A stretch of 64,000 bases of DNA, from assembly GCA_003971905.1 (NCBI GenBank), contig RSEE01000057.1:248001-312000 (forward strand). Reading direction: 5' to 3'. Below the pieces are notes generated by a model. It searched no databases and was not told the DNA's origin. It saw nothing but the letters and a program-made list of their open reading frames with translations. Below, piece by piece: positions 9,901 to 19,566 of this stretch. Position numbers and translations under genes: made by a program. Origin of the DNA: Moniliella sp. 'wahieum'. Lineage: Eukaryota; Basidiomycota; Moniliellomycetes; Moniliellales; Moniliellaceae. Numbering within the stretch: position 1 is the first letter of the stretch; each line of letters begins with the position of its first letter.

Positions 9901-11616
9901 CCCGTTTTGGTCGTGAGCGAATCTTGGACCAACTGAGCCAGTTCGACGGTGGAAGTGGAGGTGTGGATGGCGTCTATCAAAATTGTCTGCACCTCCGCCT
10001 CTGACAGGGAAGTGAGCGAGGTGCGGGTCACCGTGCTGGTGGACAACAATTCTTCGCGTGAGGCATTCTGAACCTCTGGCCGAAGCCAATGCACTAGCCC
10101 AACCGTGCCAGCCACAACGCCCAGGCCAAGCCAGTCTTGGGCCAGCGAACGCATTTGGCTCTCGGCCCGCTTGGTTTCCGTGCTGGGCTGTCCACGGGGG
10201 GAAGTGGTGTCTTCCCCCACAGTCGTGGTTGAGACGACGTACTCCTCGGTTTTGCCAGACGGCCCAGCCGACACTGTACCTTCCACCTGGTACGTTTCGC
10301 TGGAGTTACTTCTGTCACTTGCGATGTTGACTGAGGAATTAGCTCCCCATTGGGTCCGATCACATAGGTAGTTTCCTCTGTGACGGTGGTCACCGTTGTG
10401 AACACCGACTTTCCAGGCTGGGCCGTAGGACTGGTGGTGGTATGAACGGTGGTGTTGGAAGATGACGTGGAGGTGGAGCCCGCGGTGACTTCGTGGACTT
10501 CACGCGTGGTGATTGGGAGCGCAGCGCCAGCGCCACCGACCTCGACCACATGTGCCTCCTGCGTCTCTGTCACCGTGGGCTGGGCTTGGTGCTGATGAAC
10601 TTGCACTGTTTCCACCACTTCTTTCGACGGAAGCTGTACCACGACAGTCTCGGAGGCAGGAACGGTGGTTACTACCTCCTTGGTTGTTGTTGTTGTTGTC
10701 GACCCAACGACCGGGCCGACGGCCGCGGCGCTACCCGAGGTCTCTTCCACGATGGCCGCTGTGGTGCTGTGGGCAGGCAGCATACGGCTTTGTTCAGTGG
10801 TGGTAATGGTCGTGATGCTCTTCTTCTCATCAGCAACTTGCGGGGCTACCTCGATTGTGCTGCCCTCGGCAGTGCTGATTTCGTTGACGTCGACCTGGTT
10901 GGAGGTCTGGACAACGGTCTGGCCTGCGGCCAAGACGGGAGTAATAGGGGTGTTGAGTTGTGCGCTTCCTTGGATTCCGAAGCCTTCCTCCTCCACAATG
11001 CGGGTGTGCCAATGGTCGTCGCCGCTTCCTTGGGCCCGCAGTGTCGGGCAAAGCAGCGCAGCAACATGGCCAAAGTAGAGGGTAAAACACTGCCCGGCCA
11101 ACAAAGTCAACCACCTTGTTAGCGGTGCTAAAGGGGAGGAGGGAAAATGACGTTCCAGTGTGGATGTGCCAACCCTCGGCAAAGAGCGGAGGAGGGGCGA
11201 TCTTGTCCTGGATGTAATTGGCGACTTGGATGGCGGAGCTTCCATAAAGCGCCAGGGCCGAGCCAGCCAGGGCATACACTTCGGTTCTCATTGCCAGCGA
11301 CACTTGCTCCAGCGAGGCGGCAACGTCAGTATGGATTCCCGGGGTGGGGGCGTGGCAGCAAAGTGGTCCGCGTCCTGGGCTAGCACGGCCGTCTTCCACA
11401 CTGTCACCTCGCCAAAGGCGGTGGGGAGGGTGAGGAGGGTGCCGGCGTCGGCGTGGACGATGCGTGCGCCGGAGGCAGAGAGGACCGACCAGTGAGGGCG
11501 TAGGCGTGGTCGAGGCCTTGGCGGTGGGCGGCTGCGCCGTTGGGCAGCGTGGCGTCAACGACTTGCTGCACGCCGGCGTCCAGCGTGGCTTGGCCAGCTG
11601 CGTTGGGAGTGGACAT
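3962..11616 (-). CDS. Giant tandem-repeat protein with about eleven dynein-light-chain-like domains (novel architecture)
   Basis: One minus-strand gene with ATG at 11616 and stop at 3962; roughly 2,300-2,400 residues if frame breaks are bridged. About eleven copies of a 75-100 residue unit lie near 11345-11050, 10005-9795, 7640-7400, 7330-7030, 6727-6490, 6190-5945, 5870-5590, 5401-5165, 4970-4730, 4605-4385 and 4230-4010. The pattern is: amphipathic helix (xxAIxxHGESxEEVAQ), second helix (xxLExxTGxxGW), strand (HVVVAEDK), 15-20 variable residues, then two strands ending in YxTVYRxV. This order resembles the dynein light chain (DLC, LC8) fold; that is my inference, since overall identity is low. 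Several units follow a Gly/Ala-rich hydrophobic segment such as GLGAVLAGVVVLH. Thr/Glu/Val/Gln-rich linkers fill 7880-9740 and 10300-11000. Introns are visible at 5638-5690, 7050-7121 and about 9610-9690. Many single-base frame changes. The span could conceivably be two genes. Confidence 0.72.
5701..6340 (-). repeat. Internal duplication, copy 1 (two-unit module of the giant gene)
   Basis: Nearly identical to 7132-7775, offset by 1428-1431 bp. Encodes the Gly/Ala hydrophobic segment, one unit ending GGQYYTVYRTV, and the following unit ending GKVGWHVAP. Differences are few and include small indels that put this copy out of frame near 5868 and 6136. The similarity continues weakly through the intron into the LGGQ motif of the next exon in both copies. 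Confidence 0.93.
7132..7775 (-). repeat. Internal duplication, copy 2 (two-unit module of the giant gene)
   Basis: Partner of 5701-6340. It keeps the frame across the junction between its two units (SEAETKTVLGAVV), where copy 1 breaks, so it is the better guide to the true protein. A missing or changed base near 7460 breaks the AEDK region of the first unit. Confidence 0.93.
7880..9740 (-). other. Low-complexity Thr/Glu/Val/Gln-rich linker of the giant gene
   Basis: About 600 residues with almost no Cys, Trp or large hydrophobic residues. Short echoes such as VETTESTEE, TTQEIR, REIPQQ and VVNTEASETVT recur. It joins the second and third DLC-like units and looks intrinsically disordered and extended. 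Several frame changes (near 7915, 8460, 8660, 8930) are needed to read it through. Confidence 0.65.
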
Positions 11617-12673
11617 GCTGGTGGCGGGGGCTGTGGGGGGCTGGGGGGCTGGGGCTGGGGCTAGGAAAGGAAAGGGAAAGGGGAAGGTGGGGGGGGGGGT
11701 GCGGCCGGCGGGCAGGGGGGAGAGGCAGAGGATATATATCAGCGGAGCTGCCATGCCATTATAGATGACAGCGGTGTCCTGCCGCCTGAGACAGCCGGCG
11801 CGCCATCCGACGGGCGGTGTCCATAACAGGCAGGCTGGGAGGATGGACGGGCCAGTGGCGGGCGGCGTGCGCCCACCGGCGCTGCGGAGAACGCACGCTG
11901 GAGGAGCACCTGCCCACTCGCCCCGTGCCCCCGCCCAACACCTGGCGATGGGGCGGCTTCGCCTCGGCTGGGGACGGCCAGAGGCAAAAGCAGAGCCAGA
12001 GAGCGCAGGTGCGCGTGGTCCCCCCCACCTCCGTGCATAAGGAGGGTCGCATTAGCCTGTACGCACCGCTCGGCAAAGCTTCTTGCCGCCCTCCTGGCAT
12101 GCGCTGCGTGTGCTGCTCCAGCCTCCGCTCCACCCACCACCCACCACGCCTCCAGACACCCCATTCTCTTGCATCCGGCCCATTCCGCCAGATATAACCG
12201 CGCACAGGCCCTCTCCCACCCAACCCTCTATGTTGCCGAACAGCCTTTTTGCTATGTAGCCTGCTCCACAGCCCCTGTGGCCGTTGGGCGGTGGGCGCTA
12301 CTGCTTATTGCCCCCCCCATCGACGCCATCAGGAGTGTTACAGACTTAATCCTTACCCCTTGTTGCTAATTGCTCCGTCCGTCTTCAAGCTTCAAGCTTC
12401 AAACCTTTTCAGGCCTCAGGTGGGGTATACGTGGCTGAATCATCCCGTGGCGAACGAGTGACGACTGTGTCGACTGTGTGTCCCCTGCTACCCTCGCCGT
12501 CGCCTAATCTTCCATTTTGCTCAGATCCATTATCCCATCCACACACAACCCTTACATGATGCCTGACGCATGACCCTGATCTAATCCCCAATCCATCATC
12601 GTCTGCAGTCGTGCATGCCTACTGATATAGTCCAGTGGATATCGCCACCCATCCTGTTCCCAGCAAAAGGAAA
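11617..12673. other. Spacer upstream of the giant gene
   Basis: Contains a minus-strand TATA-like element at 11732-11739 and CCTCAGG and CTTCAAG words near 12385-12415. The GC-rich part at 11760-12220 keeps frames open on both strands by composition, but no frame has protein-like sequence. Confidence 0.5.
11732..11739 (-). promoter_or_regulatory. TATA-like element of the giant gene
   Basis: ATATATAT about 115 bp upstream of the ATG at 11616, in a suitable position for a core promoter. It sits beside a G-rich tract at 11689-11698. Confidence 0.4.
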
Positions 12674-12762
12674 TTCCCCGACCGGGAGTCGAACCCGGGT
12701 CTTGACGGTCCTCCCGGTGGGTAGTTGAGAGCGTCACATCATAGCCGTTGGACCATCGAGGA
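12674..12762 (-). tRNA. tRNA-Glu (CTC) with a 17-nt intron
   Basis: The minus strand folds as a complete cloverleaf. The acceptor TCCTCGA pairs with TCGGGGA (one G-U) and is followed by discriminator A. The D arm contains AACGGCTAT as in fungal tRNA-Glu. The anticodon stem TGACG pairs with CGTCA, the loop carries CTC, and the T arm contains GGTTCGACTCC. Seventeen extra bases lie between position 37 and position 38, the canonical place for a nuclear tRNA intron. Confidence 0.93.
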
Positions 12763-12983
12763 GGCAATAATCGACAGGAACGATCGAGTATGTATACATT
12801 GGTGGCTGATGGGTGATGCATGATGCGTGAGCATAGCCCTTACTTGGTGGCGCCGCCGCGCTAGCAAGCCACGCCTGGGCTGCACTCGGGCGGCCACCAG
12901 GCACCAACCAACACCAACACCACCCGCCGTCGGCAGCGGTCCTTCCCTCCACTCACTAGTCGCCCTTCCTCACCCAGCCGCTC

Positions 12984-15932
12984 ATGCACCGCTGGGAGAA
13001 CCAGATCGACTCGGCCACGCCATCCTGGCGGCATCCAGGTGGCCCGTCGCAGCTACATCTCCACCGGCCGTTCCCCTCGTCCTCAAAGCCACCATCCCCT
13101 CGGCCATGACAATGAGGATGACGACGACGAGGGCGACGACTACGCCGACTATTACTACAACGGGTCAGGAGATGACCAGAGGACGACGATGACGACGAAA
13201 GGACGTTGACGACGACGACAACGACCAAGAAGGCAGTGGCGGCCACATTCACTTCCACTCCCGTGCCATCCCAGGCCCCAAAGAGGTCCGGCTGCTTCCG
13301 CCTTCGGTTGGCTCCCCGCCCGACGTGCCCCAGTCGGAGCGCAACAGTGCCGTGTCTCCGCGCCTCGCCCGACCCACGCATTGTGCCGGACTCGGTCACC
13401 TCTCCCGCCAGTGTCCCTTTTCGCCGTCCCCGCCCAGCCGTCCGCCCTGGCACTTACTCCCTGGTGGAGCGCTCCGCCTCTCCTCCCTCTCAGGCCTATC
13501 CCGCGTCACTGGCCCGCCCAGCCCCGACTCGAGGAGCAGCAGGCGCAAGACCTGATTCGCCTCGAAAGGAGATGGAGCTCGAGGCAGACCGTGCGCGCTA
13601 CAGCTGCCTCAGCTGCCTCAACCGCCCCGCCGCCGCCGCCGCAACAGAAGCAGCAGCAGCAGTTCTCGCCCGCGTCCGCTCTCGTTCATGCCTTCCACCT
13701 TGTCTCCTTCTTTGGGCGAGCGGCCGACCTCCCACGCGCCATCCCGGAGCCCGCGGAAGCAAGTCCCTCCGCTCCAGCTCGGGCGCGCCTCAGCGTTTGA
13801 GCGCCTCACTCGTTCCTCGTTTGGTCCTCAGCAGTGGTCAGGCGAGCACCGCCCCGCCCAATCGCTCGCCCGCTCGCGCCTCGTCTCAACCCCTTGCCCC
13901 AATCGGTATCCCCGGACTGCTCTCCCCTGCCAGCCGAACCGCAGCCCCCTCCCGCTCACCCCACCGCCCACCATTCCGCTCCCGCCTTTACCGTCGGGTG
14001 TTAAGCCGTATGCGCGACACAGTCTGCCCCGCACTCGCCGGTGCTGCTCCGCAACAAACGAAGTCTCTCGTCCGATGCGCTGCCGTCGCCCGTCGCGCTG
14101 CTCGACCAGATCCCCATCAGCCTGCTTCACCTCCCCCCCGAACCGGGCCACGACCAACTTCTCCGATCGTAGTTTGGTCTAGCCTTGGCCGTCGGCTCGC
14201 CGCCCCTTGCGCCTTCGAATCGGCTCGCTGCTTCCCCGGGCCTGTCGGTGCACCACGGTTGCCACAAGAAATTCATACCAGCACCTTTGGCGCCTTCCCT
14301 GTCGCAAGCCAAACGATCTCAGCCCCCACCGTCGTTCCTGGCTCTTGCCCAGCCCCGCCGCGGCCGACACCAGCCTGCCAATCTATGGAAGCCATGCCAG
14401 CCACGATACCGATCGTGACCCCCTGTCGGACCCCGAGGACGAGGAGGACGAGCCAGGAGGAGGAGGAGGAAAACGAAAACGAAGATGAAAATGGAAATGA
14501 GAATGAAGACGACGTTGAAGACCAAGATGAGCGACAACAAGGCGAGCAACAAGAGCAACAAGAAGAGCAAGAGGAGTATGATGAAAACGATCCAACTCGA
14601 CTTGGTCAACCCTCCTTTTTGCCTTCGCCTTTTGTTCGCAGCACGCTCACGCCTCTGCCGCCGGTACACATTCTCTCGCCCCCTCGTCGCCGGTACACCA
14701 GCATGACGACAGCCCGGCACGCCGTAGCTCTCTCTGCAGCCCCCCCTTCCCCAGTAGCTCGCCCTCCCTCGTGGGCGACCGAACCCCGACCAAGCATGGA
14801 CTCACCCTCCCTTCCAGCGAAGCGTCTCCGCCCGCTGGGCCACGCTGGACTCCGCTCGCCAGTGGTGACCCGCCCAACTTGTCCGGCGCCTTTCAAGGTA
14901 CGTATCTGTCCGTTCTTCCTTGGTGTGTGGGGGTCGAGAGGTAGACTAGGATGACTAACGAGCCCATATGACAGGGGTGGCACAAGCATTCAAAAGACGT
15001 TGCATGAACAGAAATTGTTGGCGTACCTGTTTGAGCTGGACGATGGCAGTTTGCCCGAGCCTGGCTCGGTGCCCGAGCTGGGCGAGCTGCCGACGCGGTA
15101 CCTGCACCTGCGCCGTATGCGAAAGGAAGCGCAGGAGGCCGAACGAGCACAGTTGCTCTCCCTCCTGGACCAGCAGAGCGAGACCATGTTGCTCATGGCC
15201 TCGACCCATGAAGAGGAGCTGGAGCTGTGGCAGACCGAGGTGACGCAACTCGAAGCCGAATTGGAGGAGAGCTACCTCCCCACCACTCGTCGGGGCAAGG
15301 AAGCGGATCTGCAAGCGCTGCTGGTGCAAGAACGAGAAAAGACGCGCGGGCAAGAAAAGGCGTTGCACCAGATGCACGTGGAAAAGGAGGAGATGCGGCG
15401 CGAGATTGAGCGGTTGCGAGCGCTGGTGCCCGCCGAACCCAGTATGGTACGTTTTCGCCTTCTCTTCTCTTCCCTCTCTGTGCTGTGTCGTGAGGCTCGG
15501 CCTCTGAGCCTAACCTAACCCCATCTGATGCAACAGAACAAGGAGACGGAACACCGAACCAAGGAAGCTCATATCCTCTCTGCCTACAAACAAGTCAAAG
15601 ACGAGCTGCGCAAGCTGCAGACCGTGTACAGCAAGGAACGGGAGCCCTTACCGCCACTCCGGCTGCGCGATCGCAGCGCCTCCACGCCCCACTTGGACCC
15701 GAGCCCACCCTCTCCTGCCAACTTGAGCGCGGCAGGCAGTGTCGATAGTCTTAGTCCTGGCTCGACCGCCGGCGGGGGCGCTGGTCTCGGCACCCGCCGT
15801 GCTTCGGGTCAAACGTCTTTCCCGTTTCCAGCGACCGCCGACCACCTGTTTCCCCCACTACATTCCCTCCCCGCACCTCGGTCCGCACGGGGCCACATTC
15901 GTTATGTCTCTTCCGAATCCCTGCCTACCTAA
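12984..15932 (+). CDS. Ser/Pro-rich acidic protein with a C-terminal coiled coil, unrecognised
   Basis: ATG at 12984 opens MHRWENQIDSATPSWRHPGG. An acidic stretch (GHDNEDDDDEGDDYADYYYNG) follows, then a long Ser/Pro/Arg-rich region to about 14400 and an Asp/Glu/Asn/Gln-rich run around 14430-14580. The last part is well ordered: from about 14990 a coiled coil (HEQKLLAYLFELDDG, then EELELWQTEVTQLEAELEE and KEEMRREIERLRALVP). An intron at roughly 15446-15536 is followed by more heptads (AYKQVKDELRKLQTVYSKER) and a Ser/Pro tail ending at 15932. Another intron lies at about 14900-14977. The long low-complexity part needs several frame changes, so its exact sequence is unreliable. Could be a cytoskeletal or septum scaffold; that is a guess. 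Confidence 0.6.
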
Positions 15933-16033
15933 CTTGCTTCTGCTTCCCACCCTTGCCTGTCGTTCATTCATCCCTCTCTGCTACTACCGGACTTCTGATC
16001 CCCTTCCCCTCTTTTGAGTTCTTCTGTTGAGAA

Positions 16034-17261
16034 TCAATTCCCAAACGCGAGCTTGCGTGCGATTCGTCGTCGTTCGGCCAGGTCCCGGGCGGAGAGAGTA
16101 CCGTGCTTGCGGGATGGCAGTTGGGTTCGAGGCGAAGCCGGAGCCTGGGACCGTTTGCGCCCTACGATTTGCGGTGTCCGCGCTGTGGCGCCCGTGCGCA
16201 CTGCCGGCGCGCCCGGCTTGCCTGGCAACAAGGATGGATGAGTAGGTGCGGGCCAGGCAGAAAAGTACGCATGCTCCAGTGCCGCCTGCGCCGAGATGCG
16301 TTCTGCCGGGTTCACCGCAGCAACCCCGCCAGTAGCGATAAGTCCTCTTCCCGTGCCGCGAGAAAGGTGCCAGCTAAAGGCGGGGGCGGGTCTGGGCAAT
16401 GCTCTCGCCCAGCGCTTGCACCACCGCAGCCGAAGTGGCCTTCCAGCCGCGTAGGCTGCCGAGTCCGGGCCAGGTGGCTTCGCGCGGCATGCCACGCGCG
16501 CGACAGATGAGCTCGAATTGATGCATGTCGGACATGCCGGGCAAGTAGGGTTTGCGCAGGAGTTCGGCAAAGATGCACCCCACCGACCACATGTCGACCC
16601 GGTCGCCGTACCACCCCGCCCCGAGCAACAGCTCGGGCGGGCGGTACCAGAGTGTGATCACCTCGGTACTCATTGGCCGTGCTCCCGGGGACGGGGCAGG
16701 CACGTCGCGTGCCAAGCCAAAGTCGGCAATCTTCAGCACGCCCTGGGCCGAGAGGAGGAGGTTGTTGGGTTTCAAGTCGCGGTGCAGCACGCCGCGGCTG
16801 TGCAAATAAGCGACACCACGTAATGTCATGCCGAGCCAGGACTTGGTATCGGCGGGGTGATGGTAGTCTGGGTGTCACGGATAATGTCTTCCAAGCTGGC
16901 GCCGAGGAACTCGAGGACCATGTTGAACGCCGGGTGCCAGCCGCGGGAGAAGAGAACACATCGCGCAACAGCACGATGTTGGGATGGATCAGATCGCGAA
17001 GAAACTTGATCTCCCGCAACGCCGTCACATCCAGCCCGTCGCGACCGAGACCAGCTTGATCTTCTTGATCGCCACCGCCTCGCCCGTCGGCTCATGCCGC
17101 CCGAGAAAGACGGCGGCATAGGTACCCTCGCCAATCTTGGCCAGCTTGGCGTACGACTCGCGCACGCGCTTGTCTGACTCGGTCGCATCCAGCGCGAGTG
17201 CGGATGCCGGGACGGGTGCGGCGCTGGCCGGGGCGGCGAGGGCAGAGGGGGAGGAGGGCAT
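16034..17261 (-). CDS. KIN28: Cyclin-dependent kinase of the Kin28/CDK7 type (TFIIH kinase)
   Basis: Phosphorylates the RNA polymerase II C-terminal domain within TFIIH. Motifs in order: [20 protein letters not shown] (Gly loop), VAIKKIK (catalytic Lys), [18 protein letters not shown] (PSTAIRE-helix equivalent) and [19 protein letters not shown]. Then come [38 protein letters not shown] and the Kin28-like [11 protein letters not shown]. The end [18 protein letters not shown] then [10 protein letters not shown] matches the CDK7 tail. The activation-loop threonine of CDK7 aligns with Ser in MSTEVIT. Four or more missing bases interrupt it (near 17041, 16970, 16860 and 16380), all with conserved sequence on both sides. 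ATG at 17261 is preferred because the frame upstream lacks another ATG. Confidence 0.87.
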
Positions 17262-17522
17262 GTGGTGGCCAGCTGGCGCGGCAGCATCCAGCCGCCCAAG
17301 CACCTCTGATGACGGCGACGACCAGATGACGTCAGCCGTATCGAGCCTCCCTGGCGGGCATTATGTCATCCGCCTATCGTCCGAATCAAGGCCAAGAGCT
17401 GGGGCAATCAATACATCTGACCCTCTCTGGACAGACAGCCGCCAGCGCCCCTCATCCGGCCATGCCCTGGAACGCAGCACGCGCTTGGGACCCCCAACGT
17501 AGCATCCCCCACTCAGATCTGC

Positions 17523-19264
17523 TCAGCGTGGCATCGACGACGTTGCATTTGCACCTTCTGATTCATGCCTTGGTACTTTCACCACCTGGATTGTCACGCC
17601 CACTGGCAGGCTAAACGTCTCGTCGTCCCTCACGCCTCCGCACGGCTGCACCTTCACCTGCCCGGCCCCGCGGTCGGAGCAACCAGACATTGGCCCGAAT
17701 TGTGTACCACCCTGCCCTGCGACGTGTACGTCCACTTTTGCTGTGCACTCCCGTCGCATGCGCGCAGTATGGCCGACGTCCCCGCTGTCGTAAGACACTG
17801 GTCCGTACCCAGGAGGGCAATGGTACCGTGGGCAAAGGTCCAGACTTCTTCAGGGGTGCCAGTGCAGGGTCGCATGGACAGCTCGGCTGCATTGGCCAAG
17901 CATGTAAGGGAATTGCTATTCAACAGTGCCCCCGTGGGCGTGACGAGCCCAGGCGCGAACTGGATGACGTGGGTGCCGTGGCCGGGGAGGTGAATGCGCA
18001 GAGGTCCATGGTGATCAACTTGATGGCCAGTCCACAGGTCTGTGAGGCGATACGTGCCCGGTTCGGCGCCAGTGTACGCCCAGGGGAGATGAAGGGTAGC
18101 GGGATATGGGCGTTTGTTGAGCACGAGCAAAACCCGATCGCCATTCTGCAGGCTCTTGCTCAGCACATCCCAGTCTGGGCTGCGCAGTACTGGCGTGGCT
18201 TGTTCCCCAGCCGCATCTTGGTCCACAGAGATGAGTCGATCATTACTGAGATAGGCCACTTGGTCTGGCGTCAGCGCCCCCAGCTCGGCCGAGAGCAGAA
18301 GCGGGCTCTTGGTCAGGCACCAGAGTGCAAACTGTGCTTTCTCCTCTTCCAATGTCATCCCCCAGCCGGGGATGAGAAAGTCTGGGTCGTTGATAAAGGT
18401 GGGGTGGGCGTTGGCATAGACGGCGACCCGCAGCTGGTTCTCATAATTGTCCATCACGCTCGTCCAGGTATCCAGTCCTTCTTGACCCCGGAAATTTTTG
18501 ATGTCATCCGAATGGCGTGCCGTCTGGCCGTGATACGGGACCCAATCCATCACACTGAACCAATCAGTCAAGTTGGCGCGACAGCAAAAGTAGGCGGGCG
18601 CGACTCGGAGAAGATCATCCCCAACGAGTGGGGGGAAGCTAAGAGACTGTGCCACTGGGCATACAGCTGGTGGTAACTTGCTTCCGACGTGGCTTGTCTG
18701 GTGGGGACATGACATCCGTCCAGCTTGACAAAATCCATACCCCATCTACATGTAGGTCAGCCTGCTGCTCAACTCACGTCAGGCAGGTAACGGGCAAAAG
18801 GATTGGAAGAATACACACGAGGCAAACGTGTTGGCATCCAGGCTTTCATATCCCAACGACCCAGGGTACCCCCCGCACGTCTGGGTGCCTGCGTCCTCAT
18901 AAATCCCGAGAGTGAGTCCGCGCTCTTTTGCATAGTGGACCAGATGTGGCAAGCCCTGAGGGAAGAGGGTGGTGTGTTCCACCGCAGCTCATTGGAATGG
19001 GGGTCGCGCTGCCGCTCCATCCAGCAGTCGTCGATGTTGACATGGGTGTAGCCGTGGTCGCGCAGGCCGGTTCCAACCAGCTCCTCCATCGTCTGCTCAA
19101 ACAGCGACTGGGACAAGTCGCATTGGAAGCGAGCCCAGTTATTGAAGCCCATGGGTGGGCCGGGGAGGGTGGGGTGCACGGCAGCGAGCCCGGGATGGTG
19201 TGTGGCAGGTCCAGCGGCAGCCCTGGCACGGCAGCAGCAACAACACGGTTTGCAGGGGCGCCAT
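17523..19264 (-). CDS. Secreted alpha-galactosidase (GH27) with C-terminal ricin-B-like lectin domain
   Basis: Removes terminal alpha-galactose from oligosaccharides outside the cell. ATG at 19264 gives a hydrophobic start ([12 protein letters not shown]) fitting a signal peptide. GH27 landmarks: [51 protein letters not shown], the nucleophile in [10 protein letters not shown] (about 18725) and the acid/base region RHSDDI (about 18515). [20 protein letters not shown] and [11 protein letters not shown] follow. After the barrel and beta domain, from about 17930, Gln-x-Trp lectin repeats appear ([28 protein letters not shown]), then [18 protein letters not shown]. An intron and several frame changes occur between 18830 and 18590, and another near 17650. 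Start and intron ends are approximate. Confidence 0.87.
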
Positions 19265-19566
19265 CGTTGGTGGGAGGGGGACAGGGAGGAAGAGGAGGGG
19301 TGGTGGCCCTCGATACCCGCCCGCCAACAAGCTGTTACAAGGACCTGCAACCTGTATTAGGCTTTGGGTTGCAAGCGTTTCTCGTTTAACGCCGCCTATC
19401 TGAAAGGCCTGCGTGCCGGTGACGGGTGATGTGGTGATGCTGGAGATATCGGGCCTGGCGCCTGTGTATATCCTCAGGCCTCAAGAGCAGAGGGCCCAGG
19501 CCACCACATGGGATTCGATGTCGAGAGATCAGTTAAATAAGGTGCTCTACGTTGTTATCGTACCCT
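19265..19566. other. Short intergenic spacer
   Basis: Upstream of the alpha-galactosidase gene and downstream of the Gag-like gene. Contains CCTCAGGCCTC near 19476 and no gene-like frame that I trust. Confidence 0.4.

Noticed and set aside
11759-12223. Open frames on both strands in the GC-rich spacer before the tRNA
   Set aside because: Composition-driven; Ala/Arg/Gly/Pro-rich with no domain or start context.
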